Assembly (NCBI GenBank): GCA_030148335.1
Contig: JASBTQ010000042.1
Span: forward strand, 1-64,000
DNA: 64,000 nt
Origin: Allomuricauda sp.
GTDB lineage: Bacteria; Bacteroidota; Bacteroidia; Flavobacteriales; Flavobacteriaceae
Direction: 5' to 3'
Shown in pieces: positions 36,261 through 45,138 of the stretch. The notes beneath the pieces are model-generated. The model did no database searches and had not been told where the DNA came from. It saw only the letters and a list, made by a program, of their open reading frames with translations. Both the position numbers and the translations under genes were made by a program. Every line of letters starts with the position of its first letter. The first letter of the stretch is position 1.

Positions 36261-37823
36261 ATGTCAGCAATAACCAAACCAGCCCATAAGAGAGAGTTAT
36301 TCGGCCATCCCGTAGGATTGTATGTGTTGTTCTTTACTGAGATGTGGGAACGATTCTCCTATTACGGAATGCGAGCTCTTCTTACCTTGTATATGACGGC
36401 CCAAACGCTGGACGGCGACCCACAAAGTGGATTGGGGTGGACAACCACCGAAGCCCTGGCACTCTATGGATGGTACACCATGTTGGTCTATGTGATGAGC
36501 ATACCAGGGGGTTTTCTGGCAGACAGGTATTTGGGACAGAAAAAAGCGGTGACCATTGGGGCCATTCTCCTGACCATTGGGCATGGGGTTTTGGCAATTG
36601 ATGCTTTATGGGCCTATTACACAGGTTTGGGTTTTGTGATTCTGGGTGTCGGGATGTTAAAACCTAACATCTCAACCATGGTTGGTGGACTTTATAAACA
36701 GAACGACATTAGGCGGGACAAAGGTTTTAGTATATTCTATGTGGGCATAAACTTAGGGTCATTTCTTGCTTCCATAACAGTAGGGATAGTTGCTGCGGTC
36801 TATGGTTGGCATTATGGTTTTGGTCTTGCAGGAATAGGAATGTTCATCGGGCTTTTGGTGTACTTGTATGGACATAGGTTTTTGGTGCACGTTGGTAATG
36901 AGCCCACAATGGAAGAGAAGGCTTCCGATATAAGCCTAGGGCAATTGTTTGTGCAATTGTTCAAGTCTCCCCTGCAATTGGGCATTGTGGCCATTTTATT
37001 GGCTTATTCCGTTTATGCAGGATTTACCTATGAGGGGCCAGACAATTGGGGTTACGGCATACTGTATATCTTTTTGTCGCTCATTACCGGGATGATGATG
37101 ATGATTTACAAGAATTTGAATGGTAAAGTGGAAAAGGATAGGTATCTGGTGTTGCTCATCTCCCTTTTGATGGTCATTGTTTTTTGGGGAAGCTTTGAGC
37201 AGATGGGAGGGCTTATGAACCTATATGCCCAGGAGAAAACAAATAGGATGTTTTTTGGATGGGAGGTCCCAGCAGCATTGTTCCAAGCTGCAAATGCAGG
37301 TTTTATCATTCTTTTTGCCGTGGTAGTGGCCAACTTTTGGGCCAAACGAAAACTTAAGGGTAAGGAAGCAACTTCTTTGTTCAAAATGGCAGTGGGTGTC
37401 ATTATCATGGGAGTAGGGTTCATTTATATGGTCTTTGCATCGTTGCAATATGAAAGCTCTGGTTCTTCCGCAATGTATTGGTTGGTATTGACCTATCTTT
37501 TCCATACCATTGGAGAACTCTGCCTGTCACCTGTTTCCTTATCGTTCTTTACCAAATTGGCACCAGCCAGATATATGGCCTTGATGATGGGGGTCTATTG
37601 GGCCGCGACAGGCTTGGGGAACAAAGTGGCCGGGATAGTCGGGGAAAGTTCGGTACAGGCGGGCGAGCTAAAAGTTTTTGGTGGACTTTTTGTTTTTGCC
37701 GTCCTTTTTGGAACATTGGTCCTGCTTCTTTTGAAGCCATTGAAACGATTGACCCATGGTGCGGAAGACAAAGAAACCACGGTCTCAGTTGAAGATGAGG
37801 TGGAAACCATAGAAAGAGGTTGA
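36261..37823 (+). CDS. POT-family di/tripeptide MFS transporter
   Basis: This 520-residue inner-membrane importer has 12-14 helices. It shows the POT motif at the first helix (HPVGLYVLFFTEMWERFSYYG) with the ExxER-type pattern, GGFLADRYLGQKKAV, and the LKPNISTMVGGLY stretch. It brings dipeptides and tripeptides in with protons. It follows the dipeptidyl peptidase gene on the same strand, so released dipeptides would be taken up at once. Its 3' end overlaps comEC tail to tail by 229 bases. Confidence 0.95.
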   Translation: MSAITKPAHKRELFGHPVGLYVLFFTEMWERFSYYGMRALLTLYMTAQTLDGDPQSGLGWTTTEALALYGWYTMLVYVMSIPGGFLADRYLGQKKAVTIGAILLTIGHGVLAIDALWAYYTGLGFVILGVGMLKPNISTMVGGLYKQNDIRRDKGFSIFYVGINLGSFLASITVGIVAAVYGWHYGFGLAGIGMFIGLLVYLYGHRFLVHVGNEPTMEEKASDISLGQLFVQLFKSPLQLGIVAILLAYSVYAGFTYEGPDNWGYGILYIFLSLITGMMMMIYKNLNGKVEKDRYLVLLISLLMVIVFWGSFEQMGGLMNLYAQEKTNRMFFGWEVPAALFQAANAGFIILFAVVVANFWAKRKLKGKEATSLFKMAVGVIIMGVGFIYMVFASLQYESSGSSAMYWLVLTYLFHTIGELCLSPVSLSFFTKLAPARYMALMMGVYWAATGLGNKVAGIVGESSVQAGELKVFGGLFVFAVLFGTLVLLLLKPLKRLTHGAEDKETTVSVEDEVETIERG

Positions 37824-39844
37824 TTCTCCTCCATATCGAAAACATAAAATCCCTTTTCACCCGTGTAGTGGAAAGGGATTCCTTTTTGGGCACAGGTCTT
37901 TTTCCAACGGGCAACCACATTTTTGTAATTGCTGCCGTCTGCCAAGATCATTTTGGGTTCAAGGGAATCCAACAACCGCCCCATGTTGATTTTTGGCGAT
38001 TGGGTGAGCAACACATAATCAAGTTGTTTCTCCAAAGGAAATAGACCAAGGCTATCCATGATGTAGAGCTTTTTTCTGCCGATGAGATAGCTGTTTTTAA
38101 GTGGGGACAGGGTCGTATGTTGGATGCGCTCCGCAACAGCATAGTCCAAGGCCAAACTTCCCAGATTGGTGCTGTCTGATGACAGAACCTTCATGTTCTT
38201 GCCAGTTTGATGCAGCAAAACCGTGTTTCGGGATTTGTGAGTGAGGATCAGTACCTCTTTTCCACCTAGCTGGGCTTCGTTCCAAATGTTCCAAGCCTGA
38301 AAGGCCATGATTCCGCCAAAGAGCACCAAGGCCATTTTCCATTTGGGTCTGGTCAGAAAAGTGACCAAGGCTATGGCAATGAAATAACCCAACACCAGTT
38401 GTACACCATCGAAAGGAATGTCCTTGATGATAAAACCTTCTTGCCGGGCCACCCATCCCACAATGGAATTCATCATTTTGATGGTCCAATTGAACCCATC
38501 GACCAAAAAAGCGGGGAGCAGATCGGCCAATGCCAATGCAATGACCAAAATTCCCAGACCCAATATCAATCCCAAAAAGGGGATGATGAGCAGGTTGGAA
38601 ACAAAGAATAGGGCGGGAAACTGGTGAAAATGGAACAAACTGATGGGCAATACGCCCAACTGGGCCGCAACGCTCACCGAAAGTAACTGCCACGTTTTTC
38701 GGATGACGATATTTTCCGGAAACCAGAACCGTTGCAGTTTTGGATAGATCCAAACAATGGCAAAAACCGCCGCATAGCTCATCTGGAACCCCACTTGGAA
38801 CAGGAACAATGGTTTCACCAGCAGTATGGACAACATGGAAAGCGCAATGATGTTGAACGAGTTGGTGGGACGGTTGAGGGACATGGAATAGGCAAAAAAG
38901 GAAAACATGGTCACCGCACGCACAATGGAAGGGGATAGCCCTGCCAAAAAGGCATAGGTCCAAAGTAACAAGACAATCACGATCAATTTGAGGTTTTTAC
39001 CTTTAGGTAAGCGCTCCAATGGGGTCAAAAGAAATTGTAGCAACAGCAGCAAAATGCCCACATGGAGTCCGGAAACCGCTAAGATATGTACCGCGCCAGC
39101 ATTTTTGTAGTTCTCATAGGTGCTTTCGGAAATATCGTCCCGTTGGCCCAGCAAGAGGGCTTGGATCACTGCGAGCTCATCGTCCCCGAAATTTTCTTTC
39201 TTCAATTTTGAAATGATGTGCTCCCTGAATCCTTGGGCTTTGCCCAAAAGTGTCGGGGATGGATTGTTTTCAATGACAATGGATTCAAGATTGGACCTGA
39301 TCTGATGATAGACACCTTGCTTTTCCAGATAGCCCTTGTAATTGAATTGATACGGGTTCAATGGGGGTTGGATGTTCTCTGGCCTTGCAAGCACAAACAC
39401 TTCATCATCTACCCTTAATTTGGTCATTGCCGAATCCGAAGGAAGTACCAAGAGCAGGTTGCCCCGCTTTTCGTTGTTCGCCACAGAATTCACTTGGACA
39501 ACATAGCGCTGGGTATATGGATTGGGTTTGAGCACTTCCCTCACCTTTAGGTGCCACAGGCTTTCCTTGGTCAGATCTTGGTCGGAATAATGGCGCGGCA
39601 TGCCATTCGATGTTTTCATTCCAACAACGAAGATTCCCAGACACAATGAAGTTGCCATGGTCGCCAGCTCAAAATACGGGAACCCTTCCCTAGGTTGTCT
39701 TTTGCTCGTCCAAAAAAGAACGGGCAGCAAGAGCACCAAACAGGTCAAGGGCACGAGCGGTGCGACATCGGCATAAAAACCGATAAAAATGCCCAAAATG
39801 ACCCACAGCGTGAGTTTAATGGACACAAAATTGAGTTGCTGCAC
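37595..39844 (-). CDS. comEC: ComEC/Rec2 family DNA uptake channel
   Basis: This 749-residue membrane protein forms the DNA-import channel of natural competence. It has an N-terminal DUF4131-type part, then the Competence domain (about 230-510) with AVSGLHVGILLLLL and many helices, and a reduced C-terminal beta-lactamase-like domain (residues about 540-670). The last 76 or so residues lie antisense to the POT gene and look like shadow sequence (VNRFNGFKRSRTNVPKRTA), so the ancestral stop was probably lost. The start is a GTG sharing one base with the NlpC stop (TAGTG). Confidence 0.88.
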   Translation of the reverse strand: MQQLNFVSIKLTLWVILGIFIGFYADVAPLVPLTCLVLLLPVLFWTSKRQPREGFPYFELATMATSLCLGIFVVGMKTSNGMPRHYSDQDLTKESLWHLKVREVLKPNPYTQRYVVQVNSVANNEKRGNLLLVLPSDSAMTKLRVDDEVFVLARPENIQPPLNPYQFNYKGYLEKQGVYHQIRSNLESIVIENNPSPTLLGKAQGFREHIISKLKKENFGDDELAVIQALLLGQRDDISESTYENYKNAGAVHILAVSGLHVGILLLLLQFLLTPLERLPKGKNLKLIVIVLLLWTYAFLAGLSPSIVRAVTMFSFFAYSMSLNRPTNSFNIIALSMLSILLVKPLFLFQVGFQMSYAAVFAIVWIYPKLQRFWFPENIVIRKTWQLLSVSVAAQLGVLPISLFHFHQFPALFFVSNLLIIPFLGLILGLGILVIALALADLLPAFLVDGFNWTIKMMNSIVGWVARQEGFIIKDIPFDGVQLVLGYFIAIALVTFLTRPKWKMALVLFGGIMAFQAWNIWNEAQLGGKEVLILTHKSRNTVLLHQTGKNMKVLSSDSTNLGSLALDYAVAERIQHTTLSPLKNSYLIGRKKLYIMDSLGLFPLEKQLDYVLLTQSPKINMGRLLDSLEPKMILADGSNYKNVVARWKKTCAQKGIPFHYTGEKGFYVFDMEENQPLSMVSTSSSTETVVSLSSAPWVNRFNGFKRSRTNVPKRTAKTKSPPKTFSSPACTELSPTIPATLFPKPVAAQ

Positions 39845-40404
39845 TAAAGGATACGCATCGCCTTTACAAAAGCATGGTTCCAGTACCCTTCCCGTAACGA
39901 GGATACCAAAACGCCCCTTGAGGTCGTGGCGTGGATGAACTGTATGTCATCGCCATCCACTTCCACCACAAGGCCCACATGGTTGATGCGTTTTCCTGTT
40001 TTTGAGGTCTGAAAATAGAGCAGATCGCCCCTTTGCACGTCTTCCACCCTTATTTTTTGGCCTTCGAGGGCCATCTGATGGGAAGCTCGCGGAAAAGGGA
40101 TGTCGTTTTCCTTTAAGGAAACATAAACCAAACCAGAGCAGTCCATGCCCTTATTGGTGGTGCCCCCATACTTGTACCGGGTCCCTGAAAAAGTCATTGC
40201 GGTTGAAATAATGGCCTCGGCCTTATCATTTTTCCGTTCTTCCTTTTTCCGCTCCTCTTTTTTGGGTTTTGATATGGGGATGGTGTCTTCGGTTGACCCC
40301 TCTACCGAAACGGTTCGGGTCTTGCTGTAGGTTCGTTTCTTTTTACCGGGACCACAGGCCGCAACGGTAAAAATCAATAGTAAGATTATGGTTTTTCGTA
40401 ACAT
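39844..40404 (-). CDS. NlpC/P60 lipoprotein endopeptidase
   Basis: This 186-residue lipoprotein (lipobox FTVAAC, Cys17) cuts peptidoglycan stem peptides. It has the NlpC/P60 motifs: the nucleophile Cys in MDCSGLVYVSL and the histidine in RINHVGLVVEVDG, with HATTSRGV after. A charged low-complexity linker (KPKKEERKKEERKNDKAEA) joins the lipid anchor to the domain. It lies between lpxB and comEC. Its start is inside an inverted repeat. Confidence 0.92.
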   Translation of the reverse strand: MLRKTIILLLIFTVAACGPGKKKRTYSKTRTVSVEGSTEDTIPISKPKKEERKKEERKNDKAEAIISTAMTFSGTRYKYGGTTNKGMDCSGLVYVSLKENDIPFPRASHQMALEGQKIRVEDVQRGDLLYFQTSKTGKRINHVGLVVEVDGDDIQFIHATTSRGVLVSSLREGYWNHAFVKAMRIL

Positions 40405-40430
40405 CCAAGAATAGATTTACTTTCTTGGAT
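40403..40430 (-). promoter_or_regulatory. Inverted repeat covering the NlpC start codon
   Basis: ATCCAAGAA / TTCTTGGAT with a ten-base loop overlaps the NlpC start ATG and the bases before it. No T run follows, so it is not a normal terminator. It might limit ribosome access. Confidence 0.35.
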
Positions 40431-40437
40431 GATAAAA

Positions 40438-41550
40438 CTACGCATTTTCAACGATTAATCGGGCGGCCAATTCACTGGCTCCCTCCCCGCCCAATTTTTC
40501 CTGGAGCAATTTATAATCGGACAGAATCCGCTCACGTTCGGGCCCCTCAATGATCTTGGAAAGTTCTTTTTTGAGGTTTTTTGTTGTCAATTCGTTCTGA
40601 ATCAATTCCTTGACGACTTCCCTATCCATGATGAGGTTGACGAGGGAGATGTAGTCCAAAGTGATGATACGCTTTGCAATTTGATAGGAAATCCAGTTGC
40701 CTTTATAGCAGACCACTTGAGGGATGCCAAAAAGAGCTGTCTCCAAGGTAGCCGTTCCGCTGGTGACCAATGCGGCATGGGAGTGTTTGAGCAGGGTATA
40801 GGTCTTGTTGGAAACATAGTTCACGGTATCCCCTTTCAGGAATGGCGCATAGAAGTCATCCGAAAGGCTAGGTGCCCCCGCAATGACAAATTGGTGGTCG
40901 GGAAAATCCTTTTTGACCGAGAGCATTACCTCCAACATCTTCTGCACTTCCTGTTTTCTACTGCCGGGAAGCAGGGCGATGATGGGCTTGTCGGGGTCCA
41001 GACCGTTTTCCCTTCTAAAAGTTTCATTGTCCTGAAGCGGAGTGCCCGCTATGGCATCAATCAAAGGATGGCCTACAAAGTGGACGGGATAGTTGTGCTT
41101 TTTCCCATAAAAATCCTTTTCAAAGGGAAGGATCACATACATGGCATCAATGTCCCGCTTGATTTTTTTGATCCGGCCCTCCCTTGAGGCCCAGATTTGG
41201 GGCGAAATGTAATAATTGGTCCTGAACCCATTTTCCTTGGCCCATTTGGCTATCCGAAGATTGAACCCTGAAAAATCGATAAAAATAATGATATCAGGGC
41301 TGAACTTCTGGATGTCCTCCTTGCAGTAGGCAATGTTTTTAAAGATGGTGGGAATGTTCTTGATGACCTCCAGAAAACCCATAAAGGCCATGTCCTTGTA
41401 ATGTTTGGCCAATTCGCCTCCGGCCTTTTGCATCAGATCACCGCCCCAGCAACGGATTTCGGCCGATGGGTCTTCCTTCTTCAAGGCCTTGATGAGGTTG
41501 GACCCGTGGAGGTCCCCAGATGCTTCTCCGGCTATGATGTAATATCTCAT
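40438..41550 (-). CDS. lpxB: Lipid-A-disaccharide synthase
   Basis: This protein of 370 residues joins UDP-diacylglucosamine and lipid X to make the lipid A disaccharide. It begins MRYYIIAGEASGDLHGSNL, the family start, and has IIFIDFSGFNLRIAKWAK, the sugar-nucleotide region IALLPGSRKQEV and LVTSGTATLETALFGIPQVVCYK. The length is usual. surE lies upstream in the same direction, as is usual in flavobacteria. Confidence 0.96.
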   Translation of the reverse strand: MRYYIIAGEASGDLHGSNLIKALKKEDPSAEIRCWGGDLMQKAGGELAKHYKDMAFMGFLEVIKNIPTIFKNIAYCKEDIQKFSPDIIIFIDFSGFNLRIAKWAKENGFRTNYYISPQIWASREGRIKKIKRDIDAMYVILPFEKDFYGKKHNYPVHFVGHPLIDAIAGTPLQDNETFRRENGLDPDKPIIALLPGSRKQEVQKMLEVMLSVKKDFPDHQFVIAGAPSLSDDFYAPFLKGDTVNYVSNKTYTLLKHSHAALVTSGTATLETALFGIPQVVCYKGNWISYQIAKRIITLDYISLVNLIMDREVVKELIQNELTTKNLKKELSKIIEGPERERILSDYKLLQEKLGGEGASELAARLIVENA

Positions 41551-41641
41551 GGGTAAGTGTCAAATTCAAATTGAAACATCAAATTCAAAATTAAATTCCG
41601 GTCAGACCTATTAACGTTGAACTTGTTCTTGGACTTTATGG

Positions 41642-41929
41642 TCAAGACATCACTTTATACAATAGGATGATCAGCGCTGTGACCAAGGTGGCCAGCATGA
41701 CCCCTCTGGCCCTAAGGTCCCGTTTGATTCGCAGAAAGCCAAAAAAGGCAATCAGGTTCAAGATGGCGCCCAGTGCCAAGAGACTGCCGATATGTCCTTG
41801 GGCCACTGCCGCATTGAACGTATCCATTATGCCCAGATCTGAAAACATCAGGATATAGAGCAACGTACCAAAGGTATTTGCGATGATGCCCACCATAAAA
41901 CCGATCAAAATCTCTTTATTCTTGCCCAT
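41642..41929 (-). CDS. Small membrane protein (95 aa)
   Basis: The product is a 95-residue protein with three hydrophobic segments (about 7-29, 43-66 and 77-93). Starting MGKNKEILIGFMVGIIANT, it overlaps surE by 14 bases and sits between surE and lpxB, a position conserved in flavobacteria. No function is recognised. Confidence 0.8.
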   Translation of the reverse strand: MGKNKEILIGFMVGIIANTFGTLLYILMFSDLGIMDTFNAAVAQGHIGSLLALGAILNLIAFFGFLRIKRDLRARGVMLATLVTALIILLYKVMS

Positions 41930-42698
41930 TTAAGTTCCAATTGTTTATTTGTGGTATGGCATGATGTGCCGTTAGGTCAAATTGTGTGGGGACAATCGAG
42001 ATATAGCCCTGGGCCAAGGCCCATTCGTCCGTATCCTCCCCTTTGTCCAATAGTTCAAACTCTCCTGTCAGCCAATAATAGTCCTTCCCTGAGGGGCTTG
42101 TACGCTTGTCAAACTGCTCTTTCCAATTGCCCCTGGCCTGTCTGCAGATCTTGATGCCCTTGGGTGTCTTTTCACTTTTTGGAATGTTCACATTGAGCAC
42201 GGTTCCCTTGGGAATCCCGTTGGTCAAAGCCTCCGAAACGATTTTTTTGACGGCCCCCAACGATGGTTCAAAGTTGGCATCCCAGGAATAATCACAGAGG
42301 GAGAAACCAATGGCGGGAATCCCTTCGATTCCTGCCTCGATGGCGGCACTCATGGTACCGGAATAGATGACATTTATGGAAGAATTGGCCCCGTGGTTGA
42401 TACCGCTTACACAAATGTCAGGTGTTTGGTCCAAAATGACCCGGAGGGCCAGTTTTACACAATCGGCAGGGGTTCCGCTGCAACTGTATTCAATGGGGGC
42501 ACCTTCCTTTTGGTCCACCACCACTTTTTTGGAAAAAAGGGTACTGTCCACAGAAATGGCATGTCCCATGCCCGATTGAGGGCTGTCCGGGGCTACTACG
42601 ACCACCTCACCGATCTCTTTCATGGTGCGGATCAGGGCCCTGAGCCCCGGTGCGGTTATCCCATCATCATTGGTGACCAGTATGAGCGGTTTTTCCAT
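41916..42698 (-). CDS. surE: 5'/3'-nucleotidase SurE
   Basis: This 260-residue enzyme removes phosphate from nucleoside monophosphates. The metal site VTNDDGITAPG (8-18), the SGINHGANSSINVIYSGT segment and the VNIPKSEKTPKG region are typical. It is the first gene of the surE, small membrane protein, lpxB, NlpC and comEC series. The ATG start at 42698 gives the normal start MEKPLILVTNDDG. Confidence 0.96.
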   Translation of the reverse strand: MEKPLILVTNDDGITAPGLRALIRTMKEIGEVVVVAPDSPQSGMGHAISVDSTLFSKKVVVDQKEGAPIEYSCSGTPADCVKLALRVILDQTPDICVSGINHGANSSINVIYSGTMSAAIEAGIEGIPAIGFSLCDYSWDANFEPSLGAVKKIVSEALTNGIPKGTVLNVNIPKSEKTPKGIKICRQARGNWKEQFDKRTSPSGKDYYWLTGEFELLDKGEDTDEWALAQGYISIVPTQFDLTAHHAIPQINNWNLNGQE

Positions 42699-42787
42699 GC
42701 TATATAATTATTGGCATAAAAATACGTTTTTCAAAAGGATATGAAGCCCTGGGCGTTTAACAAAAAATTAAAAGGAGCGTACAGAAC

Positions 42788-42802
42788 TGGCACGGTTTTT
42801 TC
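42788..42802 (+). promoter_or_regulatory. Possible sigma-54 promoter
   Basis: TGGCACGGTTTTTTC has an exact -24 element (TGGCAC) with the right spacing to a weaker -12 element (TTTC instead of TTGC). It lies about 100 bases upstream of the tail-specific protease gene. A sigma-54 activator gene lies in the same window. Confidence 0.35.
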
Positions 42803-42903
42803 TGTATCTTAGGGAATTCATACAAGTAGAAACGACGGATGACGCAATGATGATTTGACGGTATGAGGTCAGACAATTTCGCTCCCGAAAAAAAACCATA
42901 TCT

Positions 42904-45072
42904 ATGAAAAAGAACTTCATCTTGGCACTTTTGGTAATTCTTGTGGCAGTTGCCTCTTGCAGTTTTACCAACAAGTCTTTTGAAAATGATGACAAGGACA
43001 AGCTGCTGTTGGAATTGATCGCCTATGTGTTGGAAAGGGGCCACTACGAGCCCAAGGATCTGAACGATGAATTCAGTTCCAATGTTTTTGACGATTTCAT
43101 TGACATCGTGGATCCTACCAAAAGATATTTCCTCGAAAGTGATGTAAAGGAATTTGAAAAGTACAGGTTCATGATCGATGATGAGATCAAGAACACCGAC
43201 ATCACTTTTTTCAATATAGTGTACCAGCGTTTGATGGTACGGATGGAAGAAGCCAAGGAAATCTATAAAGAAGTGCTTTCCGAACCTTTTGATTATACGG
43301 TCGATGAGAGCATCAATATCGATTATGCCGAGCAGGAGTTTGCCTCCAACAAAAAAGAACTTAAGGAACGTTGGAGAAAACAGCTCAAATACAACACCCT
43401 GACCGTTTTCGAGGACAAGATAGAAAATAGGATTTCCGATGCGGCGACCGCAGATGCAGGAATCGATGATGCCGTTGCCTTTAACGATATCCCCGGTACC
43501 GTGGACAAAGCACTGACCGAAGAGGAAGCTAGGGAGGTTACCCGAAGTACATTGGATGAATTCTTTGATTTTGTGGATGACCTGGAGCGTAAGGACTGGT
43601 TTGTGCAATACCTCAATACCATAGTGGAGGAGTTTGACCCCCACACCTTCTATTTTGCACCCGATGAAAAGGAGAAGTTCGATATTGGCATGTCAGGTAA
43701 GTTTGAAGGAATAGGTGCCAGATTGCAGAAAAAACCCGAAGGGGCCAAGATTGTCGAGATCATTTCCGGGGGGCCGGTCTGGAGGGACCAGACCTTGGAA
43801 GTGGGCGATGAGATATTGAAAGTAGGACAAGAAGGAGAAGAACCCATCAACATTGTGGGGATGCGCTTGGATGATGCGATAAAGTTGATCAAAGGGCCAA
43901 AGGGCTCTGTAGTGAACCTTACCGTGAGAAAAGTGGACGGCACCATCGAAACCGTTTCCATCACAAGGGATGTGGTGGAGCTTGAGGAATCTTATGCAAA
44001 ATCCGCCACCATAGAAAGTGGGGACACAAAGTACGGCCTTATCAACCTTCCCAAATTCTATGTGGATTTTGAAGACTATTCTGAGCGCAATGCAGCTACG
44101 GATGTGGCCAAAGAGGTTGAACGTCTCAAAGAAGCCGGTGCCGAGGGCATTATCCTGGATTTGAGGGACAATGGAGGAGGCTCCTTGAAGACCGTTGTGG
44201 AAATGGCAGGCTTGTTCATCAAGGATGGCCCCATTGTACAGGTGCGCTCCTCAGGACAGCGCAAGGAAATCCATGAAGACAAGGATGAACGCATTCAGTG
44301 GGACGGTCCGTTGGTCATTTTGGTGAACGAACTGTCCGCGTCAGCATCGGAAATTTTAGCTGCCGCCATGCAAGATTACAAAAGAGCGGTCGTCATTGGC
44401 AGCAAGCAGACTTTTGGTAAGGGAACTGTCCAGAACGTGATTCCTTTGGACAATATCGTTCGTGGCAATGAACATGGAGACCTCGGTGCCATCAAGTTGA
44501 CCACCCAAAAATTCTATAGAATCAATGGTGGATCTACCCAATTGGAGGGCGTCAAAAGTGATATTGTGGTTCCGGACAAGTACAGTTATATCGACCTTGG
44601 CGAAAGGGATCAACAGAATCCATTGGGTTGGGACAAGATCACACCGGCCGATTACAAGGAGTGGGACGGCTACATCGATTTTGAGTCCGCCGTGGAGAAC
44701 AGCAAGAAACGCATGGCCAACAATGCACAGATCAAATTGATCGAGGAAAATGCCAAATGGATAAAACAGCAACAAGACGAAAACGTCATTCCATTGAGCT
44801 ATGATGCCTATGTGAGCAAAGCTGAGGAAGCCAAACAGCAATCTGAGAAATTCAAGACGTTGAGGGACTATGATTCCCAATTGTCTTTTGGGTCGCTCAA
44901 TTATGAGACAGAACTCTTTACCCAAGACTCTGTGCTCAGGGAAAAAAGGGACAGATGGCACAAGGAGCTGGCGAAGGACATCTATGTGGAAGAAGCGGTC
45001 AACGTATTGAAGGACCTTCACCTGAACAACATCAAAAACCAAGAAAGAAAACTGGCCAGCGTAAAAGGATGA
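42904..45072 (+). CDS. Tail-specific C-terminal processing protease
   Basis: This 722-residue S41 protease degrades or trims envelope proteins from their C termini. An N-terminal signal or lipobox region (VAVASC, Cys19) is followed by an N-terminal helical domain, a PDZ domain (about 250-345) and the catalytic domain, with the serine in SASASEIL (478-485) and K506 in TFGKGTVQ. The C-terminal 150 residues are the Tsp/Prc tail. The length is normal for Prc of Bacteroidota. A terminator follows. Confidence 0.95.
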   Translation: MKKNFILALLVILVAVASCSFTNKSFENDDKDKLLLELIAYVLERGHYEPKDLNDEFSSNVFDDFIDIVDPTKRYFLESDVKEFEKYRFMIDDEIKNTDITFFNIVYQRLMVRMEEAKEIYKEVLSEPFDYTVDESINIDYAEQEFASNKKELKERWRKQLKYNTLTVFEDKIENRISDAATADAGIDDAVAFNDIPGTVDKALTEEEAREVTRSTLDEFFDFVDDLERKDWFVQYLNTIVEEFDPHTFYFAPDEKEKFDIGMSGKFEGIGARLQKKPEGAKIVEIISGGPVWRDQTLEVGDEILKVGQEGEEPINIVGMRLDDAIKLIKGPKGSVVNLTVRKVDGTIETVSITRDVVELEESYAKSATIESGDTKYGLINLPKFYVDFEDYSERNAATDVAKEVERLKEAGAEGIILDLRDNGGGSLKTVVEMAGLFIKDGPIVQVRSSGQRKEIHEDKDERIQWDGPLVILVNELSASASEILAAAMQDYKRAVVIGSKQTFGKGTVQNVIPLDNIVRGNEHGDLGAIKLTTQKFYRINGGSTQLEGVKSDIVVPDKYSYIDLGERDQQNPLGWDKITPADYKEWDGYIDFESAVENSKKRMANNAQIKLIEENAKWIKQQQDENVIPLSYDAYVSKAEEAKQQSEKFKTLRDYDSQLSFGSLNYETELFTQDSVLREKRDRWHKELAKDIYVEEAVNVLKDLHLNNIKNQERKLASVKG

Positions 45073-45095
45073 TCAGTTTTCAAATAAAGTACAGG

Positions 45096-45125
45096 ACCGA
45101 CCCTTTTAGGGTCGGTTTTATTTTT
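45096..45125 (+). terminator. Intrinsic terminator after the protease gene
   Basis: ACCGACCCT / AGGGTCGGT with a three-base loop and a following TTTATTTTT run lies between the protease and nuclease genes. Confidence 0.88.
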
Positions 45126-45138
45126 CCATGAAACCCCA

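Noticed and set aside
42757..43644. Minus-strand frame of 295 residues
   Set aside because: It is antisense to the start of the tail-specific protease gene, whose signal sequence and domains are clear.
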